Origin: Vitreoscilla massiliensis
GTDB lineage: Bacteria > Pseudomonadota > Gammaproteobacteria > Burkholderiales > Neisseriaceae
Direction of reading: 5' to 3'
NCBI RefSeq assembly: GCF_001457815.1
Contig: NZ_LN898220.1
Location: forward strand, 62,001-126,000
DNA: 64,000 nt
In this document: positions 54,810 through 62,691 of the stretch, in pieces
How the letters are laid out: every line of letters begins with the position of its first letter
Numbering within the stretch: the stretch's first letter is position 1
Notes under the pieces: generated by a model
The model's database searches: none
What the model saw: the letters and a program-made list of their open reading frames with translations, nothing else
Told to the model about the DNA's origin: nothing
Position numbers and translations under genes: made by a program

Positions 54810-55727
54810 TCACACCACCGCCTCAGGATGGGGCAAATTGTTGATGAACAAAGGCACGCACGGATTGGAATTGCTCGGCTGCCACATGATGCTGATGTAA
54901 GACTGCGGATAATTGGCAGGCGTGTCCAAATCTATGGCGACCAAATCGGCATGCACGTATTTGCGCAGTGATTGCGACAAGATGGCGATGCCCATGTTCG
55001 CCGCCACCAAACTCATGATGCCGGTCATGGTACTGGCTTCTTGCACCGTGTTCGGATAAAAACCGGCTTGGCGACAGAGCAAATAAAAATAGCGCCGCCA
55101 CACCTGCCAATGGTTTTTGGAACCGACCACAAAGCGTTCATTGGCCAAGTCAGGCAAAGCAATGCGCGTTTGCTGTGCCAACGGATGACCTTTTGGCAGC
55201 AACACCACCGGATCGTCTTGAAACACCGGTTGCCATGCCACGCCCAATTCTTCTGAGTCCTCAGAAAACGCAAAACCAAAGCCCAAATCCAAACTGCCAT
55301 GTTGCAAGCCCAAAATCTGCTCTTGTGTCGGCATGTAAATCAAATCGGTGCTGATGTGTGGGTATTGCTGCTTGAAATGCTCCAGCGTCTTGGGCAACAC
55401 GTCTTGGATGGCGTAATCGTTGTAAGCGATGACCAAATGGCCGATGTCGCCATTTTTGGCTTGCTGCGCCAAATCTATGCCACGGCTTAAGTGGGCAAAC
55501 ACTTGCCGACTTTCTTGCAAAAACAAAAACCCCGCCGCGGTTAATTTTACCTGTCGGGTGGAACGCTCAAACAATTCCACTTGCAGCGCTTCTTCCAAAG
55601 CTTTGATCAGGCGGGTGAGACCGGGTTGGGTCATGTGCAACAGCTCAGCCGATTTCTTAAAATGCAGCTGCTCCGCCACCATCACAAACGCCCGCAAATG
55701 CTGCAAATCAAAACGAAGTGGGTTCAT
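54810..55727 (-). CDS. LysR-family regulator
   Basis: 305 residues: helix-turn-helix (LQHLRAFVMVAEQLHFKKSAELLHMTQPGLTRLIKALE) and substrate-binding domain. The start at 55727 is the ATG before NPLRFDL; the longer frame to 55796 runs into the divergent promoter region. Divergent from the MHS transporter at 56042, its likely target; the catabolic operon after that transporter is a possible second target. Confidence 0.88.
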   Translation of the reverse strand: MNPLRFDLQHLRAFVMVAEQLHFKKSAELLHMTQPGLTRLIKALEEALQVELFERSTRQVKLTAAGFLFLQESRQVFAHLSRGIDLAQQAKNGDIGHLVIAYNDYAIQDVLPKTLEHFKQQYPHISTDLIYMPTQEQILGLQHGSLDLGFGFAFSEDSEELGVAWQPVFQDDPVVLLPKGHPLAQQTRIALPDLANERFVVGSKNHWQVWRRYFYLLCRQAGFYPNTVQEASTMTGIMSLVAANMGIAILSQSLRKYVHADLVAIDLDTPANYPQSYISIMWQPSNSNPCVPLFINNLPHPEAVV

Positions 55728-56041
55728 AGTGCCAACTCTAAAGCCAAGATTAATAACAATTTTGGTAATAATGTGATGCGAATATTGATTAGACAAAGCC
55801 TGACGACAGGCTTAGTTTAACCACCATGGCACGGATAACTGCCAGCGACCAGCAATAAAACGGGTTAATTTAATCGAAAAGGAGCGATGCATGTCAATTC
55901 AAACAGTTAGACCTTTCTAACTAAACCCGCCACCAAGGTATAGTTGCAAATAAACACAATAATAACAAGCTAAGCGAATTTGAGAGGTTTATCTCAAACA
56001 CAAAGGATACGTCCGTCGAAGAAACAGAGGAGTACATCAAC
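55728..56041. promoter_or_regulatory. Divergent regulator/transporter intergenic region
   Basis: 314 bp. Holds the dyad AAGCCTG-ACGA-CAGGCTT (55796-55813), TAAT-rich LysR-type half-sites around 55745-55775, and a nine-codon frame with a ribosome site (55891-55920). The transporter leader is thus at least 120 bases long. Confidence 0.5.
55891..55920 (+). other. Possible nine-residue leader peptide (MSIQTVRPF)
   Basis: ATG with AAAAGGAG six bases upstream, nine codons, stop TAA, 121 bases before the transporter start. The ribosome site is better than that of many real genes in this window. It may be a leader peptide or chance. Confidence 0.35.
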
Positions 56042-57415
56042 ATGAAACAAGCAGCATCTACAGCAGCAGAACAGCACGATACCAGTCACATCAAAAAAGT
56101 GATGCTCGGTTCGGCCGCGGGCACGGTGGTAGAGTGGTTCGACTTTGCCTTATTTGGCTATATGGCCATGTACATTGCGCAAAACTTTTTCCCTTCCGAA
56201 GACAAAATGGCCGGCTTATTGGCCACGTTTGCGGTGTTTTTGGTGTCGTTTATCTTGCGTCCCATCGGCGGCATATACTTCGGTAAGCTCGGCGACAAAT
56301 TGGGCCGCAAAAAAATCTTGGCCTTAACCGTGTTGCTGATGTCAGGCTCAACCGCCGCCATCGGCTTGATTCCCACGTATGAGCACATCGGCATTTGGGC
56401 ACCGATATTGTTGATTTTAATCCGCTGCGTGCAAGGCATTTCTGCTGGCGGTGAGTACACCGGTGCGACCATTTACACCGTGGAACACAGCCCGCAAAAC
56501 AAACGCAATTCCTATTCTTGGGCCATGTCTGCCGCCACCTATTTTGCCTTTGCCTTGGCCGCCGGCGTGAGCGCAGGTTTGATTGCCTTAATCGGCCCTG
56601 AAGCAATGGGCGACTGGGGCTGGCGCTTGATTTTCTTGTTGGCTGTACCGATGGGCATTGTGGCCTTCTTTATTCGTGACCATTTGTCTGAATCACCTGA
56701 GTTCCAACAAATGCGCGCCGAGAAAAAAGGCCAAACCAGCTATTCCGCCAAACAAGTGTTCCAAGCTGAAAAAAGCAACATCATCAAATTGGGTGGTTTT
56801 GTGGTGTTGTATGCCTTGTCGTTCTACATTTTCTCGACTTACATGCACTCGTTCTTGAGCACGGTCATCGGTTTGTCGTCTGAACAATCGTTGCTCGCCA
56901 GCGTAGTGGCCTTGTTGTTCGTAACCGTATTAACCCCGTTTGCCGGCCGTTTGTCTGACAAAATTGGCCGCCGCAAAATGATGCAATTCGCAGCGATTTG
57001 GCATGCGTTGTTGACCATCCCTGCTTACATGATTGTCAGCCACGGTGCGTCTTTACAGGCCGCTATTGCCGGCATGATGATCATCGGTATCGGCCAAGTG
57101 GCTGCGAGCGTGGTGGCATCGACTTTGTTGTCAGAAATGTTCCCAACCGACATGCGCTATACCGCTTCTGGCATGTGTTACAACATCACTTTCGCGATTT
57201 TCGGTGGTACGGCGCCTTATGTGGCGATTTGGTTGACCGCGCAAACTGGCAGCTATTTGGCTCCGGCCGTGTATGTGACCATCATCGCCGCGCTGTGCTT
57301 CTTCTGGGTGACTTTCTTGATGCCAGAAACCGCCAACAAGCCGCTGCGTCGCTACCATACCGAGCCGCAATACGATAATAAATTCGCACCAGAAAACAAA
57401 GTCAACGCAGGTTAA
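56042..57415 (+). CDS. MHS-family MFS transporter
   Basis: 457 residues, twelve helices, metabolite:H+ symporter family (the group with shikimate, proline/betaine, dicarboxylate and phthalate carriers). Signature words: GSAAGTVVEWFDFALFGYMA in helix one, GKLGDKLGRKKILALTVLLMSGST, and RCVQGISAGGEYTGATIYTVEH in helix four. Substrate not readable from sequence. An uptake word (57053-57063) is read as SLQAAIAG. A strong terminator follows. Confidence 0.92.
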   Translation: MKQAASTAAEQHDTSHIKKVMLGSAAGTVVEWFDFALFGYMAMYIAQNFFPSEDKMAGLLATFAVFLVSFILRPIGGIYFGKLGDKLGRKKILALTVLLMSGSTAAIGLIPTYEHIGIWAPILLILIRCVQGISAGGEYTGATIYTVEHSPQNKRNSYSWAMSAATYFAFALAAGVSAGLIALIGPEAMGDWGWRLIFLLAVPMGIVAFFIRDHLSESPEFQQMRAEKKGQTSYSAKQVFQAEKSNIIKLGGFVVLYALSFYIFSTYMHSFLSTVIGLSSEQSLLASVVALLFVTVLTPFAGRLSDKIGRRKMMQFAAIWHALLTIPAYMIVSHGASLQAAIAGMMIIGIGQVAASVVASTLLSEMFPTDMRYTASGMCYNITFAIFGGTAPYVAIWLTAQTGSYLAPAVYVTIIAALCFFWVTFLMPETANKPLRRYHTEPQYDNKFAPENKVNAG

Positions 57416-57435
57416 TACCCCAGTTTCACCTTGTT

Positions 57436-57461
57436 ATCAGCCCCTCGGGGCTGATTTTTTG
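57436..57461 (+). terminator. Rho-independent terminator of the MHS transporter
   Basis: ATCAGCCCC, two-base loop, GGGGCTGAT, then TTTTTT; 20 bp after the stop. Not built from the uptake word. Confidence 0.92.
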
Positions 57462-57608
57462 CGCCATCGCAAACTGAATGCACAAACATTGTTTATCGCC
57501 AGAGTCATGGGCACAGACTTGCGCCAACACATTGCCAGGACAAGACAGATGCACTAAATTAACCAACAGCTTGAGATGGACACTCTTTCTACACCTTAGG
57601 ACAGCCAA

Positions 57609-58055
57609 ATGACCACCCTGTACGTCACCGATGTTGCCGTCAGCAGCCATTACGCCTTGCGCGGCGATGGTTGGATGAATGTCTACCTCAACGACGGCCA
57701 CATCCTCACCGTGCATTGCCCACAAATCAACGACAACTGGGCGCAAGACACCAAGCGTGTGTGCAACCATGCCTTGGGCAAAGACGAGCAGGTGTTTCAA
57801 ATGAAATCGCTGTTATTGCAACCGAGCAGCGATGGCGGCTATGTGATGTTGCAAGGGGAAATACAGGCCGCATCCGGCCAAGGGACTTACATCTTTGACA
57901 TACCCGCCGCCGAAATCCAACACATGTTGGCGCAAGCGCAGCCGCAGCGCATCTTAGGCAGCGAATTTGTGATGGTGGTGTTTGTCATCGGCGCGGCGCT
58001 GTTTGGCCTGAAATGGCTGTTGGAAAAATACCTGTTGCCGCGCTTTTCAGATTGA
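57609..58055 (+). CDS. Small C-terminally anchored protein of unknown function
   Basis: 148 residues, not recognised. A soluble, beta-looking N-terminal part (1-110; MTTLYVTDVAVSSHYALRGDG) is followed by one hydrophobic helix (about 118-140, VMVVFVIGAALFGL) and a short basic tail, so it is probably a tail-anchored inner-membrane protein. AGGA lies upstream of the ATG. A near-miss uptake word (57864-57874) is read as IQAA. Confidence 0.65.
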   Translation: MTTLYVTDVAVSSHYALRGDGWMNVYLNDGHILTVHCPQINDNWAQDTKRVCNHALGKDEQVFQMKSLLLQPSSDGGYVMLQGEIQAASGQGTYIFDIPAAEIQHMLAQAQPQRILGSEFVMVVFVIGAALFGLKWLLEKYLLPRFSD

Positions 58056-58617
58056 ATGGCTGGCAACTTATCTGTGCACAATATTGATAATGCGGCCTGT
58101 AAATATTGATGTGATGCCGACACAGCATCACTTGTCCATTATTCAAACTGACAGTTTCAATCCCCAAACTTTGATGCAAAATATACCTACACACTGATGC
58201 GGCCTGTAAACCAGTTTTGACCTGTTTTATGCCTATCAAAGCCAATCCTCAATATTACCAATACAGTCTGAAAAACGTCTGCGTATGAATGATTTGTGTG
58301 CAAACACGAAGCACCATGCGGCCTGTAAGGCAGTTTCAGCATTGTCCGCACTTATCTATTCCATGAATCAATGCCATAAATTAAGCCTGTGCTTCATCCA
58401 AGTTTGAAATGTTGTGTGTCTGCTCATGCGCTCAGCCTAAAATGCGGCCTGTAAGCATTGATGACATTACACCTGCCTCGCAACAGCCATCGTAGTGTAC
58501 AGACACCAACCTTGCGCCAACAAGATGCACCTATCTTCTTCAGTCTCTCCACCCTAAACCAACTCATACCACATGCGGCCTGTAAACCTACCCATGCATC
58601 ACAGCGGCGCATAAAAA
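58056..58617 (+). repeat. Gene-free stretch with five direct uptake words
   Basis: No gene-like frame. Exact words GCGGCCTGTAA start at 58092, 58199, 58318, 58444 and 58575, all on the plus strand, four of five preceded by AT as ATGCGG, at intervals of 107, 119, 126 and 131 bp. The sequence between them does not repeat. This is the densest set of same-direction copies in the window and none forms a hairpin. Confidence 0.85.
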
Positions 58618-58641
58618 AACATCCTGACGAACAGGATGTTA
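58612..58641 (-). terminator. Rho-independent terminator behind the amidase operon
   Basis: On the minus strand ACATCCTG, loop TTCGT, CAGGATGT, then seven T; 20 bp past the amidase stop. Ends the Rieske operon. Confidence 0.92.
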
Positions 58642-58661
58642 TCAAAACAACCACGCAAGAT

Positions 58662-59969
58662 TCAGGATGCGTTTGCCACCGCGGCGGTCGCAAACAGCTG
58701 TTGTAAGTAAGCGGCTTGCTGCAATAAGGTATCATCGCGGTGCGGCGCGGCGATGAATTGCAAGCCCAGTGGCATTTTGTGATGGTAGGCCAAGGGCAAG
58801 CTCACTGTTGGCAAGCCCAACACCTGCCACGCACGGCTCATAAACGGTGCGCCGGTGCCGGTGTCTTTAAGTGGCGCGATGCCAGAAGCAGCTGGCGCCA
58901 AGATGGCATCAACGTGCTGCTCCTCCAGCCAATTTAAGAGTTTCTGTTTCAGCACATCGACGCGCGTCAAAGCGGCGATGTAATCGACGTAAGGCAAGTC
59001 CAAACCCGTGCGCATCAAGGCTTGCATGTGCGCACTCAAGTCGGCACTGTGTTGTTCAAACACCAGATTGCGCGCCACTTCAAACGCCATGATTTGGCTG
59101 TGCAATGCGGTCAATTCCGCCACTTCGGCGGCAAATGGCAAGGGCACAATATGATGGCCGTGTTGTTGCAATTCTTGCTGACATTGCGCCAGTGCCGACA
59201 ACATGGCAGCGTCCATCTCGCCCAAGTTCTGCCCATCAAACAGCGCCAGTTTCAAACCTTGCTTCGGCGCCACAGAGGCGGCCTGTAAAGACTTGTGCAA
59301 CAACACATCGCGGATTAATTGCGTGTCTAGCGCATGGTTGCTGAGGATGCCGAGTGAGTCTAGCGACTGCGCCAAAGGCTGAATGTTGCGCAGCGAAAAT
59401 TCACCACGGCTGCCAACATAGCCAACACAACCGCAATACGACGCCGGCCGTATCACCGAGGCAGCGGTTTGGGTGCCAAACGCAATCGGTACCATATAAT
59501 CGGCCACCGCCGCGGCCGAGCCGCTGGATGAGCCGCCAGGCGTGCGCTCGGCGTCATGCGGGTTGTTGGTTTTGCCGGCCTGAAAATAGGCAAACTCGGT
59601 GGTGACGGTTTTGCCGATTAAGATGCCACCGGCGGCTTTCATCGCCGTCACACACGAAGCGTCCATGCTCGGTACGCGCTCGCTGTGGATGACCGAACCC
59701 ATGCTGGTGGGGATGTCGGCGGTGTCGATGACGTCTTTCACCGCAAACGGCAAACCACGCAACGGCGAAGCATCGTAAAATTCGCGCTTACCTTCGTATT
59801 CGGCCAAATAATCGTCTTGTTCGATTAAGTATTGCCACGCCTGCACTTGCGGCTCGCGCACGGCAATGCGCTGATAAAACGAGGCCACGATGTCGGGCAA
59901 TGTCGCTTCACCCGCGTGCAAGGCGTGCAGCAAGCGGTGTAACGGTTGTTTAAACCACTGTGGTTTCAT
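58662..59969 (-). CDS. Amidase-signature family hydrolase
   Basis: 435 residues. Ser-cis-Ser-Lys triad: Lys78 in LPFAVKDVID, Ser147 in PGGSSSGSAAAVAD and nucleophile Ser171 in TQTAASVIRPAS; spacings 69 and 24 match malonamidase-type enzymes. Hydrolyses an amide or carbamoyl bond of an unknown substrate. The start at 59969 overlaps the end of the DUF1116 gene by 20 bp, so it belongs to that operon; the longer frame is rejected. An uptake word at 59278-59288 is read as SLQAA. Confidence 0.87.
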   Translation of the reverse strand: MKPQWFKQPLHRLLHALHAGEATLPDIVASFYQRIAVREPQVQAWQYLIEQDDYLAEYEGKREFYDASPLRGLPFAVKDVIDTADIPTSMGSVIHSERVPSMDASCVTAMKAAGGILIGKTVTTEFAYFQAGKTNNPHDAERTPGGSSSGSAAAVADYMVPIAFGTQTAASVIRPASYCGCVGYVGSRGEFSLRNIQPLAQSLDSLGILSNHALDTQLIRDVLLHKSLQAASVAPKQGLKLALFDGQNLGEMDAAMLSALAQCQQELQQHGHHIVPLPFAAEVAELTALHSQIMAFEVARNLVFEQHSADLSAHMQALMRTGLDLPYVDYIAALTRVDVLKQKLLNWLEEQHVDAILAPAASGIAPLKDTGTGAPFMSRAWQVLGLPTVSLPLAYHHKMPLGLQFIAAPHRDDTLLQQAAYLQQLFATAAVANAS

Positions 59970-61137
59970 CTTGCCATGCCTCCAATTGTTGCAATAAGTG
60001 CGCATCTACCGTTGCCACACCACCGCCGATGCGACCACGTGCGCCGGCCGCGTCTATCATGCCCAATAACACCAAGGGGCCAGTACCATTTTGCAAGATG
60101 GCATCGTAAGCACTGATGCCCAAGCGCCCTGCCAAAAATGGCAAACGCTGGCTTAAAAATTGGCTGTGACGGCTCAGATAATCAACAGGCAAAAACGCCT
60201 GTAGGTTTTTGGCACTCAGACTGGCCAAATCCAAACACTGCCCACCCAAGCCGACAAAATCCACCACCGCGCTGTCACCAATTGTGCCCAAGGCTTGCGC
60301 GGCCTCATTGCCGGCGTCTTTGTTGCCCACTATCGCCGGCGCATCCACCACCAACCAGGTGCCGGCTTGTTCGGCCAGTTGCAACCCAAAGCGCAAACCG
60401 TTGCCACCGACTTTGACAATGCCATGCGCCTCGGTTTGTGCGGCCAAAATCAGCGCACTGGCGGCCATCCAATAATTCAGCGCCCATGCCATCGCGCTGT
60501 ATAAGAATGTCGTGCTGGTCTCATCGTCTATGCCCCACGACACAATGATGTCGGCCAACAAACGTGAGCCATACATGGTGCGGGCATGGCCGTCGTCGCC
60601 ATTCAATAAGGCGGCCTGTAAGATGGGTGCCAAATCCACATTGCCACCAAATTGCGCCGCCATGCGCGCACCCAAGTCTTGGTGCAACCAGCTCAGGTGC
60701 GGCACAATTTCATCCGCATCAATACCCAAACGCGTGCACCATTGCATGCCCTCGTTCAACACCGAGTATTTACGGTTTACAGGCCGCTTGTTATCGCTTA
60801 CTTCCAACACATACATTGATGGTGTCGCCACGCCAGCCAAAGGCACGACCACATCATGGTCTTGCGCTGGCGCGAGCTTCACATCACCTGCGTCTAACAA
60901 GGCCTCTGCTGCAGATTTGTCCGCCGCCCAACCTTCATACACAATGCCAATTAACACCGAATTGCGCACCGCTGGCGGCAATTCGCTGGCCGAGCGAAAC
61001 GGTGGCCCCGCATGCAAAACCCAGCGCTCGCCCGTTGGCAATACCGCCGCCAACGGTTTCACACCCGTCCAAACCGGCACCACTTGTTGTGCAGGCGTCC
61101 ATGCGCTTGCTTGTCCATGCTGAACCATCTCCACCAT
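59950..61137 (-). CDS. DUF1116 protein (YlbE/AllG-like)
   Basis: 395 residues. It resembles the DUF1116 family, whose E. coli member YlbE is, as I recall, part of the oxamate carbamoyltransferase complex of allantoin breakdown together with FdrA and YlbF. Visible features: GDDGHARTMYGSRLL mid-protein and VKVGGNGLRFGLQ. FdrA and YlbF are absent here; its partners are an amidase and a Rieske system instead. The start at 61137 has GGGGACGAGGAA upstream and is 16 bp after the preceding gene. Uptake words lie at 60611-60621 (read LQAA) and 60777-60787 (read KRPVN). Confidence 0.75.
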   Translation of the reverse strand: MVEMVQHGQASAWTPAQQVVPVWTGVKPLAAVLPTGERWVLHAGPPFRSASELPPAVRNSVLIGIVYEGWAADKSAAEALLDAGDVKLAPAQDHDVVVPLAGVATPSMYVLEVSDNKRPVNRKYSVLNEGMQWCTRLGIDADEIVPHLSWLHQDLGARMAAQFGGNVDLAPILQAALLNGDDGHARTMYGSRLLADIIVSWGIDDETSTTFLYSAMAWALNYWMAASALILAAQTEAHGIVKVGGNGLRFGLQLAEQAGTWLVVDAPAIVGNKDAGNEAAQALGTIGDSAVVDFVGLGGQCLDLASLSAKNLQAFLPVDYLSRHSQFLSQRLPFLAGRLGISAYDAILQNGTGPLVLLGMIDAAGARGRIGGGVATVDAHLLQQLEAWQDETTVV

Positions 61138-61153
61138 TTCCTCGTCCCCTTCC

Positions 61154-61768
61154 TTACGCCACGCGCACCCAAGTTTCACTGTTGGCCAAGCTCGCCGATT
61201 GCGCGCGCGTGCCATTGAAATCGCGTTCTATGGTGCTGCCTTGCAAGGCCACGCCGTTGACCAATACTTGCGCGCTTTGCGCTGGATGGAACACGCACAT
61301 CATCTCGTGTTTTTGGGTTTGGGTTTGGCTTTGTGGCAAGTCCACGCAAATTGCTTGCTGTTGCATGTCGTGCCATTGCATGTCGATTTTCAGGCCGGCC
61401 TGTACAGAACTGACCGACTCAATCACCACATCAGGAAAACGATTGGTGGTAGTGAACACGCCATCAGCGACGATTTGTAAGTGATCCAAAGCCACGGCCT
61501 TGCGGAACAAACCGAAATGGCGCACAAATTCCGCAACCAAATACTCGGCCAACGGTTGATTGTCGGTAATCATCACCCGCGTTTCTGCGCCTGTGCCTTG
61601 TTCATACGGATTGTCCAATACCAAGATGGCTTGGCCGCTGCCAAAATCGGAGCTGGCGATGCGAAAATACAAAGACAAAGACGACCAATCTTGCTCGGCA
61701 TCGGTTTTCAAATAAATAAACGGATTGTCGCCTGTCCAGTCCAAAGTGCCGGTTTTAATGCCTGTCAT
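61154..61768 (-). CDS. Unknown 204-residue protein in the Rieske operon
   Basis: Not recognised. No signal peptide or membrane segment; beta-rich look, with WTGDNPFIYLKTD near the N-terminus, a central helical stretch (QPLAEYLVAEFVRHFGLFR, about 85-105) and an acidic/aromatic C-terminal half with one cysteine near HEMMCVF. Ribosome site AAGGAACAC. It is 24 bp after the epimerase-like gene and 16 bp before the DUF1116 gene, so clearly part of the operon. Confidence 0.7.
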   Translation of the reverse strand: MTGIKTGTLDWTGDNPFIYLKTDAEQDWSSLSLYFRIASSDFGSGQAILVLDNPYEQGTGAETRVMITDNQPLAEYLVAEFVRHFGLFRKAVALDHLQIVADGVFTTTNRFPDVVIESVSSVQAGLKIDMQWHDMQQQAICVDLPQSQTQTQKHEMMCVFHPAQSAQVLVNGVALQGSTIERDFNGTRAQSASLANSETWVRVA

Positions 61769-61792
61769 GATGTGTTCCTTATGAGTAATGGT

Positions 61793-62665
61793 TTATTCGC
61801 TGATGGCTGCGGATGCGTATTGCGCCCGCAATTGCTCAAAATCGGTGCTCGGCTGCCAACCCAAAATGTCTTTGGCGGCGGCGCTGCTGAAGATGGACGC
61901 GCGCGGATTGTGTTGATACCAAAGCGGACGCTTGATTTCTGGCACACTGCCGATGATGCGCTGATACCATTCTTGCGTTGGCTGTGGGTGCGAACTGTCA
62001 TCGGCGCTGATGTAAAACACACCATAGCGCAAACCTTGGATGTTCACTGCCGCTTCAAACGCCTTGGCCAAGTCGGCCGCCCAAATGTAATAGAACAGCC
62101 ACTGGCGGTTTTCGGCATCCACAAAGTCGATGTATTCGTTTATGGTTTCTGGCAACACCACCGCCAATGGGCGCAAGCAAATGATTTCCATATCGGTGGC
62201 GTCACTGAAGCTTTTCGCCATTTGTTCCATCATGATTTTGCTGACGCTGTAAGCCTGATACGGCTTGTTGTCGTGCGCTTCGTCGACAGGCAGGTATTGC
62301 GGCGTCCATTCAGGCCGCATTTCTGACAAACCGCTGGCAGAAATGCTCGAGCACAACACCACTTTTTTCACGCCATTGTCACGACAGGCTTGCAACACAT
62401 GCCAAGTGCCACGCACATTGACATTGATGTATTGTTCTTCCGCCGCTTTCCAGTCGAAATCGATGGCTGCCAAATGAATCACCGCATCCGCGCCTTGAGT
62501 AGCCGCACGCACTGCATCCAAATCCATCACATCGGTGGCGACAAATTCCACTTGGTGTTGACTGGGTTTCAAATCGGCCACCACCACCTGCATACTTTGC
62601 ATCAATTGCTGCACCACATACGAACCGACGCGGCCTGAACCGCCGGTAACAACCACTTTCTTCAT
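61793..62665 (-). CDS. NAD-dependent epimerase/dehydratase-like (extended SDR)
   Basis: 290 residues. Rossmann motif VVVTGGSGRVGSYV at the N-terminus, catalytic YQAYSVSK near residue 155 with the serine in VLCSSISASGL. The shape GGSGRVGS and the WxxNPRASIFSSAAAKDILGWQP C-terminus resemble uronate-dehydrogenase-like members. Substrate unknown; in this operon it may oxidise a diol produced by the Rieske oxygenase. The start at 62665 has AAAGGAT upstream; the longer frame overlaps the reductase gene. Confidence 0.85.
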   Translation of the reverse strand: MKKVVVTGGSGRVGSYVVQQLMQSMQVVVADLKPSQHQVEFVATDVMDLDAVRAATQGADAVIHLAAIDFDWKAAEEQYINVNVRGTWHVLQACRDNGVKKVVLCSSISASGLSEMRPEWTPQYLPVDEAHDNKPYQAYSVSKIMMEQMAKSFSDATDMEIICLRPLAVVLPETINEYIDFVDAENRQWLFYYIWAADLAKAFEAAVNIQGLRYGVFYISADDSSHPQPTQEWYQRIIGSVPEIKRPLWYQHNPRASIFSSAAAKDILGWQPSTDFEQLRAQYASAAISE

Positions 62666-62691
62666 GATGTTTATCCTTTGTCTGTTTGTTG

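Noticed and set aside
58092..58585. CRISPR array
   Set aside because: The repeated word is only about 13 bp, the spacers are 107-131 bp and unequal, there are no cas genes, and the same word occurs all over the window.
60564..61484. 306-codon plus-strand frame across DUF1116 and the 204-residue gene
   Set aside because: Crosses two real genes and the gap between them, Pro/His/Cys-rich, no ribosome site.
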